NCBI GenBank assembly: GCA_026419805.1
Contig: JAOSLS010000002.1
Location: forward strand, 124,001-188,000
DNA: 64,000 nucleotides
Origin: Ceratocystis colombiana
Lineage: Eukaryota > Ascomycota > Sordariomycetes > Microascales > Ceratocystidaceae
Direction: 5' to 3'
Part shown: positions 33,266 through 46,473 of the stretch, piece by piece
Numbering within the stretch: position 1 is the first letter of the stretch
How the letters are laid out: the number at the start of each line of letters is the position of its first letter
Notes under the pieces: model-generated
What the model saw: the letters and a program-made list of their open reading frames with translations, nothing else
The model's database searches: none
Told to the model about the DNA's origin: nothing
Position numbers and translations under genes: made by a program

Positions 33266-35987
33266 TGTGCATAGCAATGCAGCCGCACAAAGAATTAAAA
33301 AATAATAGTAGATAAAAAAACGAAAATGAAGGAAAGCGTGCGAAGAAATGGTGCAAATGAAGAATATAGAATAGGCTCAAGATGCCCAACGTGGAAAAGG
33401 TCAGCAGTCAAGAGTGAAGAATAGAGAACGAAGAATGAGGCTAATATTGTGTCGTAATCAAGTCCTGTTGCAGATGGCGGGGGCGGGGCAAAATGGGCAG
33501 TTGCGTCCGTTGCTGCAGTGCAATACTGTGCAAGTGCGCGTGATAGATTGATCACGATGATAAGATTAAAAGGTGCTCAAACGGCAGTTTCCCACAGCCC
33601 AATAGAGTCAGGGCGAAGTAGAGAGTGACCAAGGAAAAAGCGGAGGAGCAAGCAGAAGTAGAATGGAAAGAGCAAACGCGTAATGGTGGCCCAAAAGAGG
33701 GGGAGCTCACTAATCGTGAGCAGATGGGCAGACAAAAATATCAAGGCAGATGGACGGATGGATGGATGGGGCGAGGGGAGGGGAGGGGATGTGTGGGTTT
33801 GTTGTTTGCCTTGTTCCTCTTGCTCGTTGCTTGCTGCTGTAGTTGTCGCGGTCCTCTCTCACCAGCGTTGGGGAGAGGCGGCAACCGCGAACAGGCTTGA
33901 ATTCATGGCTCGGCAACAGCGTGAATGAAGGAAGGAGTCAGTACGATGGAGTAGAGAAAGAGAGGGGGCGGCAGGAGGGGTGAATAAGGAAAAATAGGAA
34001 ATAAAAAAAAATTAAAAAAAACACTGGGACGGGACGGATATGTAATGCCAGAGAGCACACAAGCAGCAATAAATGGTAGGACAGACGGATGAACAACCAA
34101 GTGGGAAAGAGCAGTCGACGAGGAAGGAAGGTGGGCAACAAATCTCAAATAATCAGACCCTAATTGGACGCGGTTGGCTAGTCAGCCTAAAAGGAACAAG
34201 CGGGAGGCGATGAAGGCCCAGGAAAAAACCACGAAAGCCAAGTTGCAACCCAGAAAAAGACAGGCCAAGACGAAAAAGAAAGCAAAAGAGAAAAAGAGAA
34301 GACCAAAATTCAGAAATATCCAACCTAATCAGACCCTAGGTTTCTGATGGGTAGAAAGGATGGAAGGATGAAGAAAGAAGAGGGGACACTATACCAGCAG
34401 GTAGTTGCTCTGTGTGGCCCTTCCTTCCTTCTTGGCTACTGACAAGTCTAGTTGAACATGGTGGAAAAAGAAAGAACCGGACTGAAGGTGCACAAGAGTA
34501 GGCAAGTTCCTTGCTGCTCTTCTCCTTTTCTTGGCTCTTTCTCCTATAAGAAGGACATAGAGGGTTTATTTTATATACATATATGCAGCCAGCAGGCTTC
34601 ACATGCAGGTTCATATGCAGAAGCAAGAGGAAAAAGAAAGCATATAAACACAGAGAACAAGCCAGAACGCGAAATTTGACCTGAGCGCGCGCGTCGGAAA
34701 GCTTGGGGCTGGCTTTTCGATACACGTTAGTCCCCAGAAGCGAGGGCACTGTTGAAAAAAGAGGATGGGCAAAACTCGCTTGGTAGAAGGGAAAGCAATG
34801 TAATGATTATTATGGCAAAGGAAGCAAGGTCCTGCGAAAACAAGAGGGGCCACCCTGCTCACAAATCTTCATCCACTTTCAGAGTCGTAGTCGCTACGCT
34901 ACGCCTTTTCTCCATCCGCAAAAAGTAAGGCTGAAGTGAGTCTCTATCAGCCCCAAATAAAGTACCTTGCGGAGGAGGCCTATAGAGGGCAGGGCAGGGC
35001 AGGATGGCCAGATAGCCTAGATAGCGTCAACTAGCTCGACTCCATAGCTTCTCCATTGATATCTAGCTACTAGCCCTTTTACACCGCCTACTTGTTGTCG
35101 ACATTTGGCCCATGCTTATCGTAAATACATGGTTTCTCAGTGTGTGTAATGCCTACCCACTAAATGCATGCAAACACTTTCGCTCCCTCTATTTAAGTCA
35201 ATCCCTCCTAAGCCCTTAACCCTAGACTTTTTCTTCAGAGGCGTCGTATTCTCTAGAACGCCTAGAATCGTCTATTTGCTTCCCTCCCTTTGTGGCCAAG
35301 TCCCAACAGCGAGTTACAATTGCTTGGCAGAGCCATTTATTTATTTCATTACCGTGTCTAGTCTCTTCGAGACATTGCGTCTCATCATCCATGCCAGTTA
35401 GCTGAGTGCTACTAGTAGTAACTGAAATCCATGAGCTTTCTTATACTAAAGGCATTTCTCCTACCATGCAAATTAGCACTATCTCCACTTCAGCCCGTCT
35501 TCAGGGCTGTCTTAACTCGCACTTGCTTAGGCCTGTGATGAGAACACGTGAGCGCTCAATATTCGTCTTGTCTTTTCCTGATCCAAGTCACGCGATCTAT
35601 AAGCCCTTCAAGCTACATCGCCCCATACGGATATGCAACTACATTTACTCACTCGTATAGCATGTTCACCGGAACCTTACTGTAAATCCCTTGCTAATAT
35701 TAGCTAACTTATCTCTTTCCAACTAGAATAGCAACTTGGCTCCGATGCATGTCTCGGTAGTCTTTTTGGCCCTCCACATCGGAATATAACCCTTATTACG
35801 TACTATTTTGAGTATAACCCTAGCAACCTCTCACGACGCGAGATATAACTTTTTTTCTCACAACACTCATCCAGTTTTGTAACTTCTCTTCGTAGATATT
35901 TTTGCACCCTCTACCAGCCATTACAATCGACGCAACGGCTTAAACTCCTGTGTTAGCGTTGCAAATGTTCTTCTCATGGCTGCTCCT
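33266..35987. other. Long intergenic region upstream of FNIP
   Basis: 2.7 kb between two - strand genes: FNIP promoter/5' UTR on the left, zinc-transporter 3' UTR on the right. GA-rich tracts at about 33620-33780 and 33940-34320 read as CT tracts on the FNIP strand, as expected before a fungal start. There is a (GATG)n-like stretch at about 33750-33770, ACGCGT at about 33675, and telobox-like ACCCTA sites at about 34155, 34333, 35218 and 35817. No open frame resembles a protein. Confidence 0.5.
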
Positions 35988-37766
35988 CTACTCCGTCTTT
36001 TGTTGTTCTTCTAATTTAGTGTTGGATAGAGCTGGAGTGTGCTGTGTATCCTCAAACTGCACCTTCACCATTTTTGGACTTTCGAGGAGGGAACTGGCAG
36101 GCGAATGCGTGGTCCCTATAATGGCGTTGGTAGAGGAGATCCGAGGAGGGATGGATACAGTTGGTGCTGGGATGACGACGGCAGTGCTTGTGGAAATCTC
36201 CAATTTGTCATTGTAGGAAGACTGCAGCTCAGGCTGCAGTGTATATGAGTGAATGCCATACGCACTTAGACACTCTCCCACTATCTTTGCCTTGGATGCA
36301 AAGTCGGTAATGGTAAGATCCGACACTACAAGGTGGATGGAAGCCACAACTACCTCCTCATCTAGTCGCCACACATTAAGCTCAGGAACCGATTTGATTC
36401 CGGGAATCTAATACCAACTATTAGTATGCGTCTGTTGTGGAAACGTTGCCCTCTCTCCACATAACGTACCATTTCTAGATCGTGTTTGATGTCTTGCAAA
36501 TCTATTCCCTCTGGAGCTGTTTCCATGAGGATCCTTCCACTCTTCATGGTGACGCGCAATGTCGTCAGCATTATCATTATGGATATGAAGACACTGATCG
36601 CGGGATCAATGTAGTACCGATTCGGGCTATGGAACTTCCAGATTATAGCACCAGAGATTATGACTCCAATGTTGTTGATCGCATCGCCAATCACATGGAT
36701 CAAGATACTCAGCATTCCCAAATCGCGAGTGGGGCTCTTGAGATATTTTGTATCGACATGGCGATGGGTATGATGATTGGTGAGAGGCTGTAAAGAGAGG
36801 TCAGGGTATTGCTATGCACTGAGAGTATGAGCGGGTGGGTATTTACTGTTTCGCTGCCCGCAGAAGTACGTCCGGTAGAGAGGCCCTGCTCGTGTCCATC
36901 CGTGTTTGAGTAGAAATCGGAGCGAACGATCTCTTGACTACATCTAATATTGTGACTGTGGCTGTGGCCATGTTCTTGATCATGATTATGGCTATGGCTA
37001 TGGCTATGGCTATGACCATGGCCGCCGTGACTATGGTCTATGTTCTGTCAGCCCTGGATTGATGAGATTATTTGTTGAGCGCTTACCATGAAGAAATGCC
37101 ATCATAATCATATTCAGGCCTAGACCAACGGCGCCAACTATCACGACCATCATAGGGTCCTCGACCTCTAAATTGCTTTAGCTTGAGCCTTAAACTTATT
37201 CTGGTGAGCAGAGCCTTCGAGTATCTTTACCTTCGACATTGATGAATCTTTGGATGGCTTGCACCAAGATGCTAACTGCCAAACCAATCAATATTGCGCT
37301 ATTGAAGAAAGCCCCTAAAACCTGAGCCCGTAGCCAGCCAAAGGAAAAGCCACGGGGGATTGATTTATTGGAAGATATCTAAGGTGGATGCGTTACTATG
37401 AGTAAGTGCCTTAGGTAGGACTATATGATATGAATATCTTACCAAGACTGCAACAAGGGCGACAACAAAGCTGATGACATCGTTTAGCTGTAGGTAGGAG
37501 TTAGAGACCAAGCTGCAAATGAGGAATACAGACCCGATGACTAACATAATGGAAGGCATCTGCTACAAGAGCGAGGGATCTGGTCTTGAGGCCAACTGTT
37601 TCGAGGCTTTTGTTAGCAAATACATCGTGAAATTTGCAGTAGACGCAGCAAAGGGTAGGATAGGAAACTTACTAGTTAGCTCAGCCAAAAAGAAGGCAAA
37701 GGATATGGTGATGGTGATAATCAAGCGCCACTTTTTAGCATTCAGAGATTGTTTTTTGTGAGCCAT
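35988..37766 (-). CDS. Vacuolar-type zinc/cation diffusion facilitator (ZRC1/COT1 family)
   Basis: Eight-exon model complement(join(35988..36407,36470..36787,36847..37037,37087..37167,37231..37378,37443..37487,37546..37595,37673..37766)), 448 aa, near the length of yeast Zrc1. Every junction is GT-AG, in phase and supported by family alignment. CDF proteins exchange Zn2+ for H+ across the vacuolar membrane to detoxify or store metal. Six helices are visible: WRLIITITISFAFFLAELTIG, LALVADAFHYLNDVISFVVALVAV (with the HxxxD zinc site), GAFFNSAILIGLAVSILVQAI, VVIVGAVGLGLNMIMMAF, ILIHVIGDAINNIGVII (second HxxxD) and YIDPAISVFISIMIML. The cytosolic loop after helix IV is a His-Ser repeat, coded by tandem CATAGC hexamers (about 36980-37030). 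The C-terminal metal-sensing domain follows (WRLDEEVVVASIHL). It is divergent from IML1. Confidence 0.9.
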
Positions 37767-39607
37767 GGCTATATTCAAACAAATCTAGGCCAAGCACAAT
37801 AGCAGTGAGGTACAAATATCGAGTGTGAGAAAGGAAGAGGATGTGGGTGCGAAAAAGCGGAAAGTGGAAGTGCGTTGCTATGAAAGATATAAAAGACGGC
37901 CAAGTGGACAACCGGGTAGGCTATGTATACTCGTATACCAAAGAAGATGCCGATGATGGAAAGCACAGCCTGTGAAAAGTTCCAAGGCCCGCTGCTCGAG
38001 GAAGGGCGTCAAGATCTCAGATGCATGAGAGCGGAAGAGGAAAGAAGGTGAGGGGGAAAGAAGAGAAAAAGGGAAGAACAAAAAATAACGATAAAAAAGT
38101 CGGGAGTCGGATTACCGTTCGAACAGTCTCGCCGGGGCTACCATGTAGGTGCATTCGTGTGTGGCATAGATGGCCATTGTAGTACAGAGAAACACACTAG
38201 TATTAGTGATGAAGAACAGAGAACATTAGGCAGAAGTAGGAGTAAAAGAATAATAAAAGAGAGTTACACGGAAATATTAAGAAGAGGTAAGGGGGGGGGA
38301 CTACATGAACAGATTTACGGGCGGTAAACCAGCGGAAAGAAATGCCTATATCCTGATGGTCCTGTATTGAGTCAAAAGAGAAGTCTATCGTAGGTAAAGA
38401 TCTCTTGAATGGGACGACCTACAGGCCTCCTTCCATATGCTTATGCATGAGGGCAACGAGTATTCTTGCCTAGCAAGCGGCGGATGAACTGGAGACGGTG
38501 AGGTCGTCAAGCTAGAGCTTCATAAATGGCTTCAAACTGGCACAAAGCAATTGGACACTAGGCAAGGGAAAGTCCGTCTTATCACCTATGTGATACACAG
38601 ACGGAACGCAACGGATCTTTGTTAAGGCTACTTGATGGCACTTGTCATCCAGCCTAGTTACTTCTCACATGTCTCATCCCATAGAGTTTAACCCCATCCA
38701 GGGAGTCGGTTCGCATTTGACAGGCCATTGGCAGAGACCATGTCATGGCGAAGTAATCTCATCTCCACTACTTATAAAAGCAATCTTTGCTGAAGAGGCT
38801 TTCCAGGGACAAGAAACAGATCCTATCTTCCAGCGACCCCGACATGAGACTAAAAGATTCAGGTAGACGTCGCAACACGGTATTGTCTATTGCAATATCA
38901 GTGTCTCAAGCTTGACATGCATAGCTGTTAGTTGTAGTCACCAACTGTGTTGTTGCACATATGCACATGCATGGAGTTTCAGATAGTGCAACATGAAAAC
39001 TGACATGGTGCTAAGCCTTTGCCAACAGCGCATTGATCTTGGAGAATGGGGGATTTTAGCACCAAGAAAATTTAGTTAGTTGGACTAACCATGAGATGGA
39101 TTCAGCCATGTTTGGCTTGGTTTTCATCTGCATGCACCCTCACTAACTGACATACACATGGCCTCTTCCCATGTCTTTGGCTCCAAGCATAATATCGACC
39201 TCGTTTGTACAACCCGCGAATGGAAGGGCGGACGGAAGGGGGGATGTGTTTAGCAAGAGGGAGACTGCAGGATACAGTGTTCTGTTCCTGTTCGCGCTGA
39301 CACCGCATACATCTGCATTGTCTCTGACAGCGCGGCTTGGGTTTTTTTCCTTCTTCCTTTTCTCTTTCTCGAATATTTCTTTGAGCACTACCACCCATAG
39401 ATTACTTTCTGTTCTTCGGCTTCTATGCCTTTTCGTGTAATGTAGGTGTCCAACAGTAACACCACCGGCAACACAAGCACAGCAAAGCAAACTATGGTGG
39501 CCATCAAGGTGTTGGACTGGCATTTATGTGCTTGGCTTGGCGTATCTGGCACAAGCCCAAAAACAAGGAAAATCTAAGCAATGCATGTCAAGCTCAAGAA
39601 GTGTAGT

Positions 39608-39633
39608 TTTGTCCACACAATGTTGTGGACAAA
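39608..39633. promoter_or_regulatory. Inverted repeat upstream of IML1
   Basis: TTTGTCCACA and TGTGGACAAA form perfect 10-bp inverted arms around a 6-nt spacer, about 440 bp before the IML1 start. It may be a binding site for a dimeric factor. Confidence 0.45.
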
Positions 39634-39664
39634 GTTGATAGTGTCTGATGTTACACATGTATTT

Positions 39665-39677
39665 GTAGGGTTAGGGT
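39665..39677 (+). promoter_or_regulatory. Double telobox (TAGGGTTAGGGTT)
   Basis: Two contiguous TTAGGG-type units about 390 bp upstream of the IML1 start. Telobox sequences are bound by Myb-type telomere-repeat factors in fungi; the role here is inferred. Confidence 0.4.
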
Positions 39678-40069
39678 TCCTCAATTGCGCCACGTGCGGC
39701 TGAAAACAGAAGGCGGTGAGGTCTGTGTCAAGATTCTGCCGGGTCAGCAGCAGCTCCAGGCCTGGCTGGCTGCAAATCAGGCCAAAATTATCCTGTCTGT
39801 CTGTCTTCAGTTAAAGCCTACCAAGGACGCAATTTTTGGCTTGATGCTAACCATCTCAAGAATCAACCAACAATGGCTGTAGGCTTTGAGGGAATGAGCC
39901 AGTTATTATTGCTAGAGTGTTGAACGGGCCTCAGACGCCTGTCATCATCGTACCTTTTCCTTCATCGCATTTGATACTAGCTTGTTCTCTGTTGCAAATC
40001 ACAATCGACCAGCCCTTTCATTGCTCGGGACTAACTTCTTTTTGCTGCTTCTAAACCTTTGTTTTTATA

Positions 40070-43000
40070 ATGAGTCGTCATTTGCCTAGACGCAACCTGG
40101 CCAGCCATCTGCGCCAAGTCAGCAGAGGCAGCGGCGATAAGTCTCCCCTCTCTTTTCAGCGAACACGATCCCCTGATTCGGTCGCATCAACTGCTGCTTA
40201 CTCAGCTGGCGGACGCGCTGGGCTATTATCACGTCGATGCACAGTTACGGTGAACGAGGGCTATTCACCCGATGATGTGCTTCTCAACTTCGATCTGGTG
40301 GGTGGCGAAATCAAGCCCGGCCAGTTGATGGCCATGACTGTGGTCATGGAGAAAGAAAAGGGGACGTTTGGTGAGGAGCTATCGCGGACGGCAAGCGGGG
40401 GGGACAAAACAGCTACCGGATCAACTGGCGGCGGTGCGGGACCTCCCGGCTTGTCAGAATCGGAGACTTACGGAAAACGCTATGTATTTGTTGCAAAAGA
40501 TATGCCACGAGAGCTCAAAATTCGGCACCCCCTTATCGAGGTTTATGCTGTGAAGCACATTGCAGATAACTTTGGCATGAAGAAGGGCACTTCTGTCGTT
40601 TTGACAGCTGTAAGTTGAATGTGTAAGGCGCATCCCTGATCCAAGTCCTGACAACTTGCTAGATTGATTCCTCTAATCCTGTCGTTGAAGCTGGATATGT
40701 TGAGATGAGCTTTCGTGACCAGTACCTGTCTCGTTCTGACATGTGGCGACTGGCTGTTGACGAGCTCACTGACACTACGGTCTATCGCGGCCAATCGATT
40801 CTTTTTATGGGCACTATTAAAGCTACGGTCACCTCTATTTTTGTCGGGCAAGAAAAGGTGCATTCGGCATTCTTCACCCGCAACACACGGCCAGTATTTC
40901 GAAGTGAGAGTGCCAGATACGTTCTCTTCATTCAAATGGCTCGTGAAATGTGGGATTTTGATGCGGAAGGCTCTGGCGAGATTATGTTTAACAAAGTAGT
41001 CAACGGGTTTCTTCCAGCGTTATTCAAGAAATGGGCCCTTCTCAAAGCTCACCATCGCGTGACTATTGTGCTATTTGCGCGGGTTGAATATAACTTTGGC
41101 CTATCGGCACAGTTTGTCTCTGGAGAGCTGGGCGAGTACTACACTGGCATTCAGCCTTCGGGGGAACGTCGGCCTTACAAGGACTTTTATAGAGTCGTTG
41201 TCAGCGAAATGGCTAGCGGCGAGTGGACGACTATTCTATATGAGTTGAAGAAGGAGTTCAATTATTTCCGACGAGATATCAGCATCCATCATTTGACGGC
41301 CCCTGGTGTCCTTACTCCCTTTGCGGCAGTTGACGACGAGCCTGCCGCTCTGAACCAGATTAAGGCTGAGTCGTCATTTGCCATGTACGGAAACTTCCTA
41401 GAAGCTATAACAATGGCGTCTGTTCTATTCTCGCATGACTATATTGATAGAGATCTCAACCATACTGGTGTCTCGCTTGTCATAATCAGCCCGGGCCCTG
41501 GCGTCTTTGAGGTTGAATATGAAACCCTTCGTAAGACCACGGAGAGTCTGATTGGAAATGGCATTGGTATCGATTTGGTCTGTGTTCCAAAGCTGCCCCT
41601 ACACTCTGTGCCTCTATTTCGATATCGAACGCGACAACTACTGGAAAATGGCAAAGAGCGTTGGATTCGCAGCCGAGAGAGCACACCCAGGGGCCCCAAC
41701 TCCATGGTGGGCAGCTATATATCAACAACAGAGTCAGTCTCCCCTGCCAAGACTGTGACAGGTGGTAGTGGCAACATGCGACGTGTGGATTCCTTTGCGT
41801 CCACAACGATTGCAATGACAGACGAATGGAGCTATGCCGTGCCGCAGTGGCTGCACGTGGCGTTCTGGACGGGAACTTCCGAAGAGGCACTGTCTTATCA
41901 GGGCATTGTGCTGGCGGTGGCAGGTTCTAATAACGGCAACGATGACAGTAAGACAACTGCTGGCTCTGAAAACGATGAAAACAACGGTCTAGGCAAAGGC
42001 GGCGGCGACAGGGACAATGGGGATGACTTTGTTATCCGTTGTCGCATGTATGGCCTGCAAATGCGTAGCGTACTTGAGACTAATGAGATTGACATTGCGC
42101 CACTGTTATCCGACCCGTCGTTTCCTAAAGGCTTGCATGAGATGGACTGGACTGGGAGAGAAGTCAGAAAGGCTATTGAGAGTAACGGTGACAGGCCGGT
42201 TCATGTACCGGAATTAGAGCCGTTTGACACTCTGAGCCAGCGGGTTTCTGGTATGGCCATGTCCCGCATGGAAAGGCCACTGCAGGGAAGCAATCGCAAG
42301 ATAGACTACCGTAGGATATCCGGTCTGCTAGCTGACTATGACAGCAGCCGTGCCAAGCTTCCTGCAACCAGAGACCAAAAGACTAACTGGGATGGCGATG
42401 AGTCTTTGCGGAGGGGGCCTGGCGATTCTTCCAGTGTTTTTGGATCTTCGTTTACAGATAACCCACAAGGACAACGGGTAGGCACTGGACTGGGCCAATC
42501 CAGCCGCAAGATGTCTATCAACTTCAGTGATATTGAGCGACCTATCCGTAGGCGAGGAAGCGCAGCAGCTCCTGTTCTTGGGAGTCAAAATGGCACCTTG
42601 CGACGTTTAGATGGTCTCAACAAAATGGAGCCATCTGGCTCTGTTATTGGTTCTGTCGTTGGCTCAGTAGTTGGATCTACTGTTAGTTCAGTAGTTGGGT
42701 CTATGACGTCAATAGCACCTAGTCGAACTAGTGCTGGTACTGGCGCTAGCACTAGTGCTGTAGCACTACAAAACAAAGCGCCTAAGTTTATGCGTAATAT
42801 CAGCCTAGGTCAACATGGATTCGGAATTGCTGCACCCAAAGCAGCCATCCCTAAGCCAAGCCTAGAAACTATCACAGTTGTCAAGGCACCTGGATCGCAA
42901 AACTTAGAGGCCGGATCTGTAGCCCCTCTGACCAGCGCTAGTATAGCGCGGCCGTCACCACCTCTCTCTGTGGCCTCTCAACTATCGCCAAGAGCCGAGA

Positions 43001-46000
43001 ACTGGTCTACTATGAGCGGTACACCGTCCACTACACCAAGTATTCCCATCTTAAAACGTAGCATTGGATCTGTTACTTCCCTACAACAGTTACAGGCCGA
43101 GGCGGCCATGTCTCTCACTCCCCGGGCCTCTGCTGCCCGCGCAAACGCAACGAATTCTAGCAATAAAACCACCAAGCAGGATCCCGAGGTTGTGTACTCA
43201 CAGATGCTTCAGAATGACGTTGGCCGTATGTATAACTATAAGCTACGTATGGGCGCATTGCCCAATATGCACCATGGCAACCCTCGCACGCAGAATGACC
43301 TTGGGACATCGCCAAACAATCAAGGCACTAACGGGACCTTCCATGGCAACAGCTATGGGAAGCAAGAGAAGCACAAGAATACAGCGGCCGTGTCACCTTG
43401 GCTTATGCTTCTAAACCCCTCCAATCCGGATCTTTCCAAAGTTGACGATGCCACACAGTATCGTCTATGGCAGCATGTCTTCCCCCATACCTCACGCATG
43501 CGTGTTATGAAGTGGAAGGCTTTGTGTTGCCCTGCTGCAGTGCCGTTAACGACTGAGTATTTCCCCACACAAAAAGAGTTCGAAACCGATTGGCAATGTA
43601 TGCCGTACAGTATTGCACAGAACGGTGATGATGAGTTCATCTCTGAAGATCCCAAGCCACGCGAAGAATTTCTACGTGAGCTCATTTCTCTCCGGTTTTC
43701 ACAGGGCTTCCAGGTAGTCATTGGGCCAGCCGTGGCTCGGGCCTTTGGGCAGAAGATGCTTAAGATTGGTGACATTTTTTCAAAAGACAGTCAAGTCGAG
43801 GATGGTACGAGTATTTTCATGAGTGCAGGCAATTCAATTCACCAGCTTTCATGCTCCAACGGCACTGAGATCGAAGTCAACATCTACACTCGCAAGCTGG
43901 ACCCCACAGTATATTCTTCCTCTATGCCAGCAATCTACCGACCGGCTATTCGTACACTTCTGGACCACGAATATGAGCATCGAGCTATGAACATGCCTAT
44001 ATATCGCCCTGAACTCAATTGGAACCAAGTTGATTCTTACATTGCCGGACAGACTGAGGAGATGACAGACGTGCTGCGTTTCTGGAGAGCGCGTTTTGTT
44101 CTCATTCCCATGGTGGCTCGACAAGGGCTCCAAGAAAGGGGCCAAAATGGATATAGCTGCGAGGAAATTCGTCTAGAAGGAATCAAGCAGCTGGCCCAGT
44201 CATGGCAGCGACATCGTTTTGTAACACCTACTGAGAGGCCATTCATGTCGATGGGATCATCGCGACGACGTAGAGACCCCAACCCACTGGATATTGTGTA
44301 CAAGACTGAAGATCCGTCCCTGGTGATTGCGGCGGAATATGATACTCTTCCCCTCGTTGAGGGTCCTGATGGCCCACGCAGAGGTCAGCACCTATCAGGC
44401 CGTGATGGCTTCCGCAGAACTTCGCTTAATCTATCAGCCTTGGCCGAGGCGATTCAACAGCCAGTCGAACTAGGTGGAATCCGAATGCAGAATCGACGTT
44501 GGCATTTGCGTATGCACTACAACTGCTTCATTGGCTCAGATATGACGACATGGCTGCTGGACAACTTTGACGATCTTGAAAGTAGAGAGGATGCTGAAAA
44601 GCTAGGTAACTTTTTAATGGCGCCTATGTCTAAATCGGCGTCTGATGATAAGGACAAAGATAAAGATAAGGACAAGGACGACAAGGAAAAGGGGCTATTT
44701 ATGCACGTGCAGCAACGTCATCCATTCCGCGATGGCCAGTATTTTTACCAGATTACAGCAGACTATGCCAAGCCAGTTCCCCAAAGTTGGTTTAATCCTC
44801 GCCGCAAAGACAAGGAAAAGGAAAAGGAGCCGTCTTCTGTTCCTCCTACGCCACTTTTGGATGCCATTGGAATGCATCGGGAGCCCTCGACTACATCCTC
44901 CCACTCTATTATTGACGAGTCCCCCCCACCTACCCTTAGTAGCGGTCTTGCCAGCAATATGGCTAACGCCATCCATACGCCCACGATGATGTCGTCCACT
45001 GCCACATTCCCTTCAAATCAGACCGCCTCGACCTCGAGGATGGGTAAGCAGAAATCGAAGCTTAAACAAAACGCTAAGCCGAAGCCCATCGTCATGCTGA
45101 GCAAGGTCATGAAGTACGACGTTGATCACCGGAAACGGTCCTATCGGCCTGAATGTATTAATCTCCACTATGACCGTCTCCATAATCCTGACAACTGCTA
45201 TCATATTCGCATTGACTGGCTCAACACCACAGCCAAGTTAATTGAAGATGTTGTGGACGGTTGGGCGCGAGAGGCTGCCAATTTTGGACTTCGCCTAGTG
45301 GAAGTTCCAATAAATGAAGCCAGTTCAATTACCAATCAGAACCCGTTCCGCAGACCCTTTCGCATTCCGCTAGCATTTATCCCACCTGATCAGGAGCAAC
45401 AACAGCAACTAGCGGCAGATGGCCGTGTAGCGGACTCTGCAGCGAGTGTGGCTTCAATTTCATCGTCGTCAATGACACAGACACCACGCCTCGCGCCGGC
45501 ACAGCCACCAGCATCATATTTATTCTCTTCTGTAGTTCCGCTGGCAAGCAACACGCACCGCTTTTTCTTCCATCGCGAGATTCTGCGCCGCTTCGATTTT
45601 GTGCTGGATGTAGAGGCGGCGGCAAACTTTCCTACATCTGTTGATGTACGATATTCATGGGGAAGCCCAGACTACCGTTACTCTCAGTATATCCACCGCA
45701 CTGGGTGTTTGCTTGCCCAGATCACAGAGGATGGGGATTTCTTGCTTCTGGAGAATCACCTGTTCTCTAACCGCGGTGCTACCAAGGAGAAATCTATGGC
45801 TGTTGACCGGGCAGCTAATAAGGAGAAATCGATGGGTGTTGACCGGACGGTTAACCCAGCGGCACACCCACACATCACCCTGTCTCATATTGGTATAACA
45901 GACTCGCCACGCCTTAAACCCACATTCCGGAATTCACCTGCACTGCGGCCAGTATTCGCTGGTTCGCCGACAGGCGAAGGCTCAAGCTCTGGTCCAGCAG

Positions 46001-46473
46001 GGCCAAAGCAAGCCATGTTTGATATTGTTATGAATGAAATGATGGAGTTCTGCACGGACGAGGAGGCGCTGGAAATATTCTACTACGAGATCATGGAGCG
46101 CGAGTTTGTCGCCCAGTCGCCCTCTCTAAACCCCATCGACACTCATGATAACAAAAGCAGCCGAAACAGCAGTTTGCGTGACCGCGGAGATGTACGGGAT
46201 AGCAGGGGCAAGGCTCGTGAAGCTCTCGAGGTAGTGCCCGATGCGAATATTCCTTCACTTGGCTTACCACCAGCCGTCCTGGACCTGTCTGAACTTGGAG
46301 CTGATGGTGCCAATAGTGGTGTGGGCACAGGAGGGCTAGGGCTTGGGCTGGGGCCTGGGATGAGTCCGGTGCAAACCCAGATGTCAAGCCCTGCAAGGCT
46401 GGGCGCTTCAATGGCTTTGGGAATGGGCTTGTTGCGCAGGGCAAGTGTGCAGACAGACCCGAAGGGACTATGA
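40070..46473 (+). CDS. IML1: IML1 (DEPDC5), GATOR1/SEACIT subunit
   Basis: Spliced as join(40070..40609,40663..46473), 2116 aa, longer than yeast Iml1 because of low-complexity insertions; the intron is 53 nt. Iml1, with Npr2 and Npr3, forms the GAP complex for Gtr1/RagA that shuts down TORC1 in amino-acid starvation, at the vacuole. Residues about 55-600 are the Iml1 N-terminal region (ELKIRHPLIEVYAVKHI, YVEMSFRDQYLSRSDMWRL, VVNGFLPALFKKW, YYTGIQPSGERRPYKDFY). A DEP domain lies at about 1455-1547 (WHLRMHYNCFIGSDMTTWLLDNF) with a Lys-Asp repeat inserted inside it. The C-terminal domain includes VDVRYSWGSPDYRYSQYIHRTG. Ser/Gly-rich disordered segments and in-frame repeats occupy about 700-1000 and 1680-1760. 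It is divergent from the zinc transporter. Confidence 0.95.
42636..42708 (+). repeat. In-frame VVGS repeat within IML1
   Basis: Four to five degenerate copies of a 12-bp unit encoding (V/I)VGS in the disordered part of IML1, alternating with STVSS. It is a coding minisatellite and probably length-variable. Confidence 0.7.
45781..45852 (+). repeat. Tandem duplication inside IML1 (KEKSM-VDR)
   Basis: A 48-bp imperfect direct duplication in coding sequence. It encodes KEKSMAVDRAAN then KEKSMGVDRTVN, a recent in-frame expansion in a loop of the C-terminal domain. Confidence 0.75.

Larger units (their letters stand above)
37767..40069. other. Divergent promoter region, zinc transporter and IML1
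   Basis: 2.3 kb with no supported gene. It contains a G9 run at 38291-38299, a hairpin-forming inverted repeat (39608-39633), a double telobox (39665-39677) and CT-rich sequence just before the IML1 start. I see no Zap1-type zinc element of the classical ACCTTNAAGGT form. Confidence 0.5.

Noticed and set aside
34336..34749. 137-codon - strand frame upstream of FNIP
   Set aside because: Phe/Ser/Leu-rich reading of a GA-tract promoter, with no conserved motif.
39143..39523. Open frames on both strands in the zinc transporter-IML1 gap
   Set aside because: Low complexity from CT-rich sequence, overlapping opposite frames and no family match.
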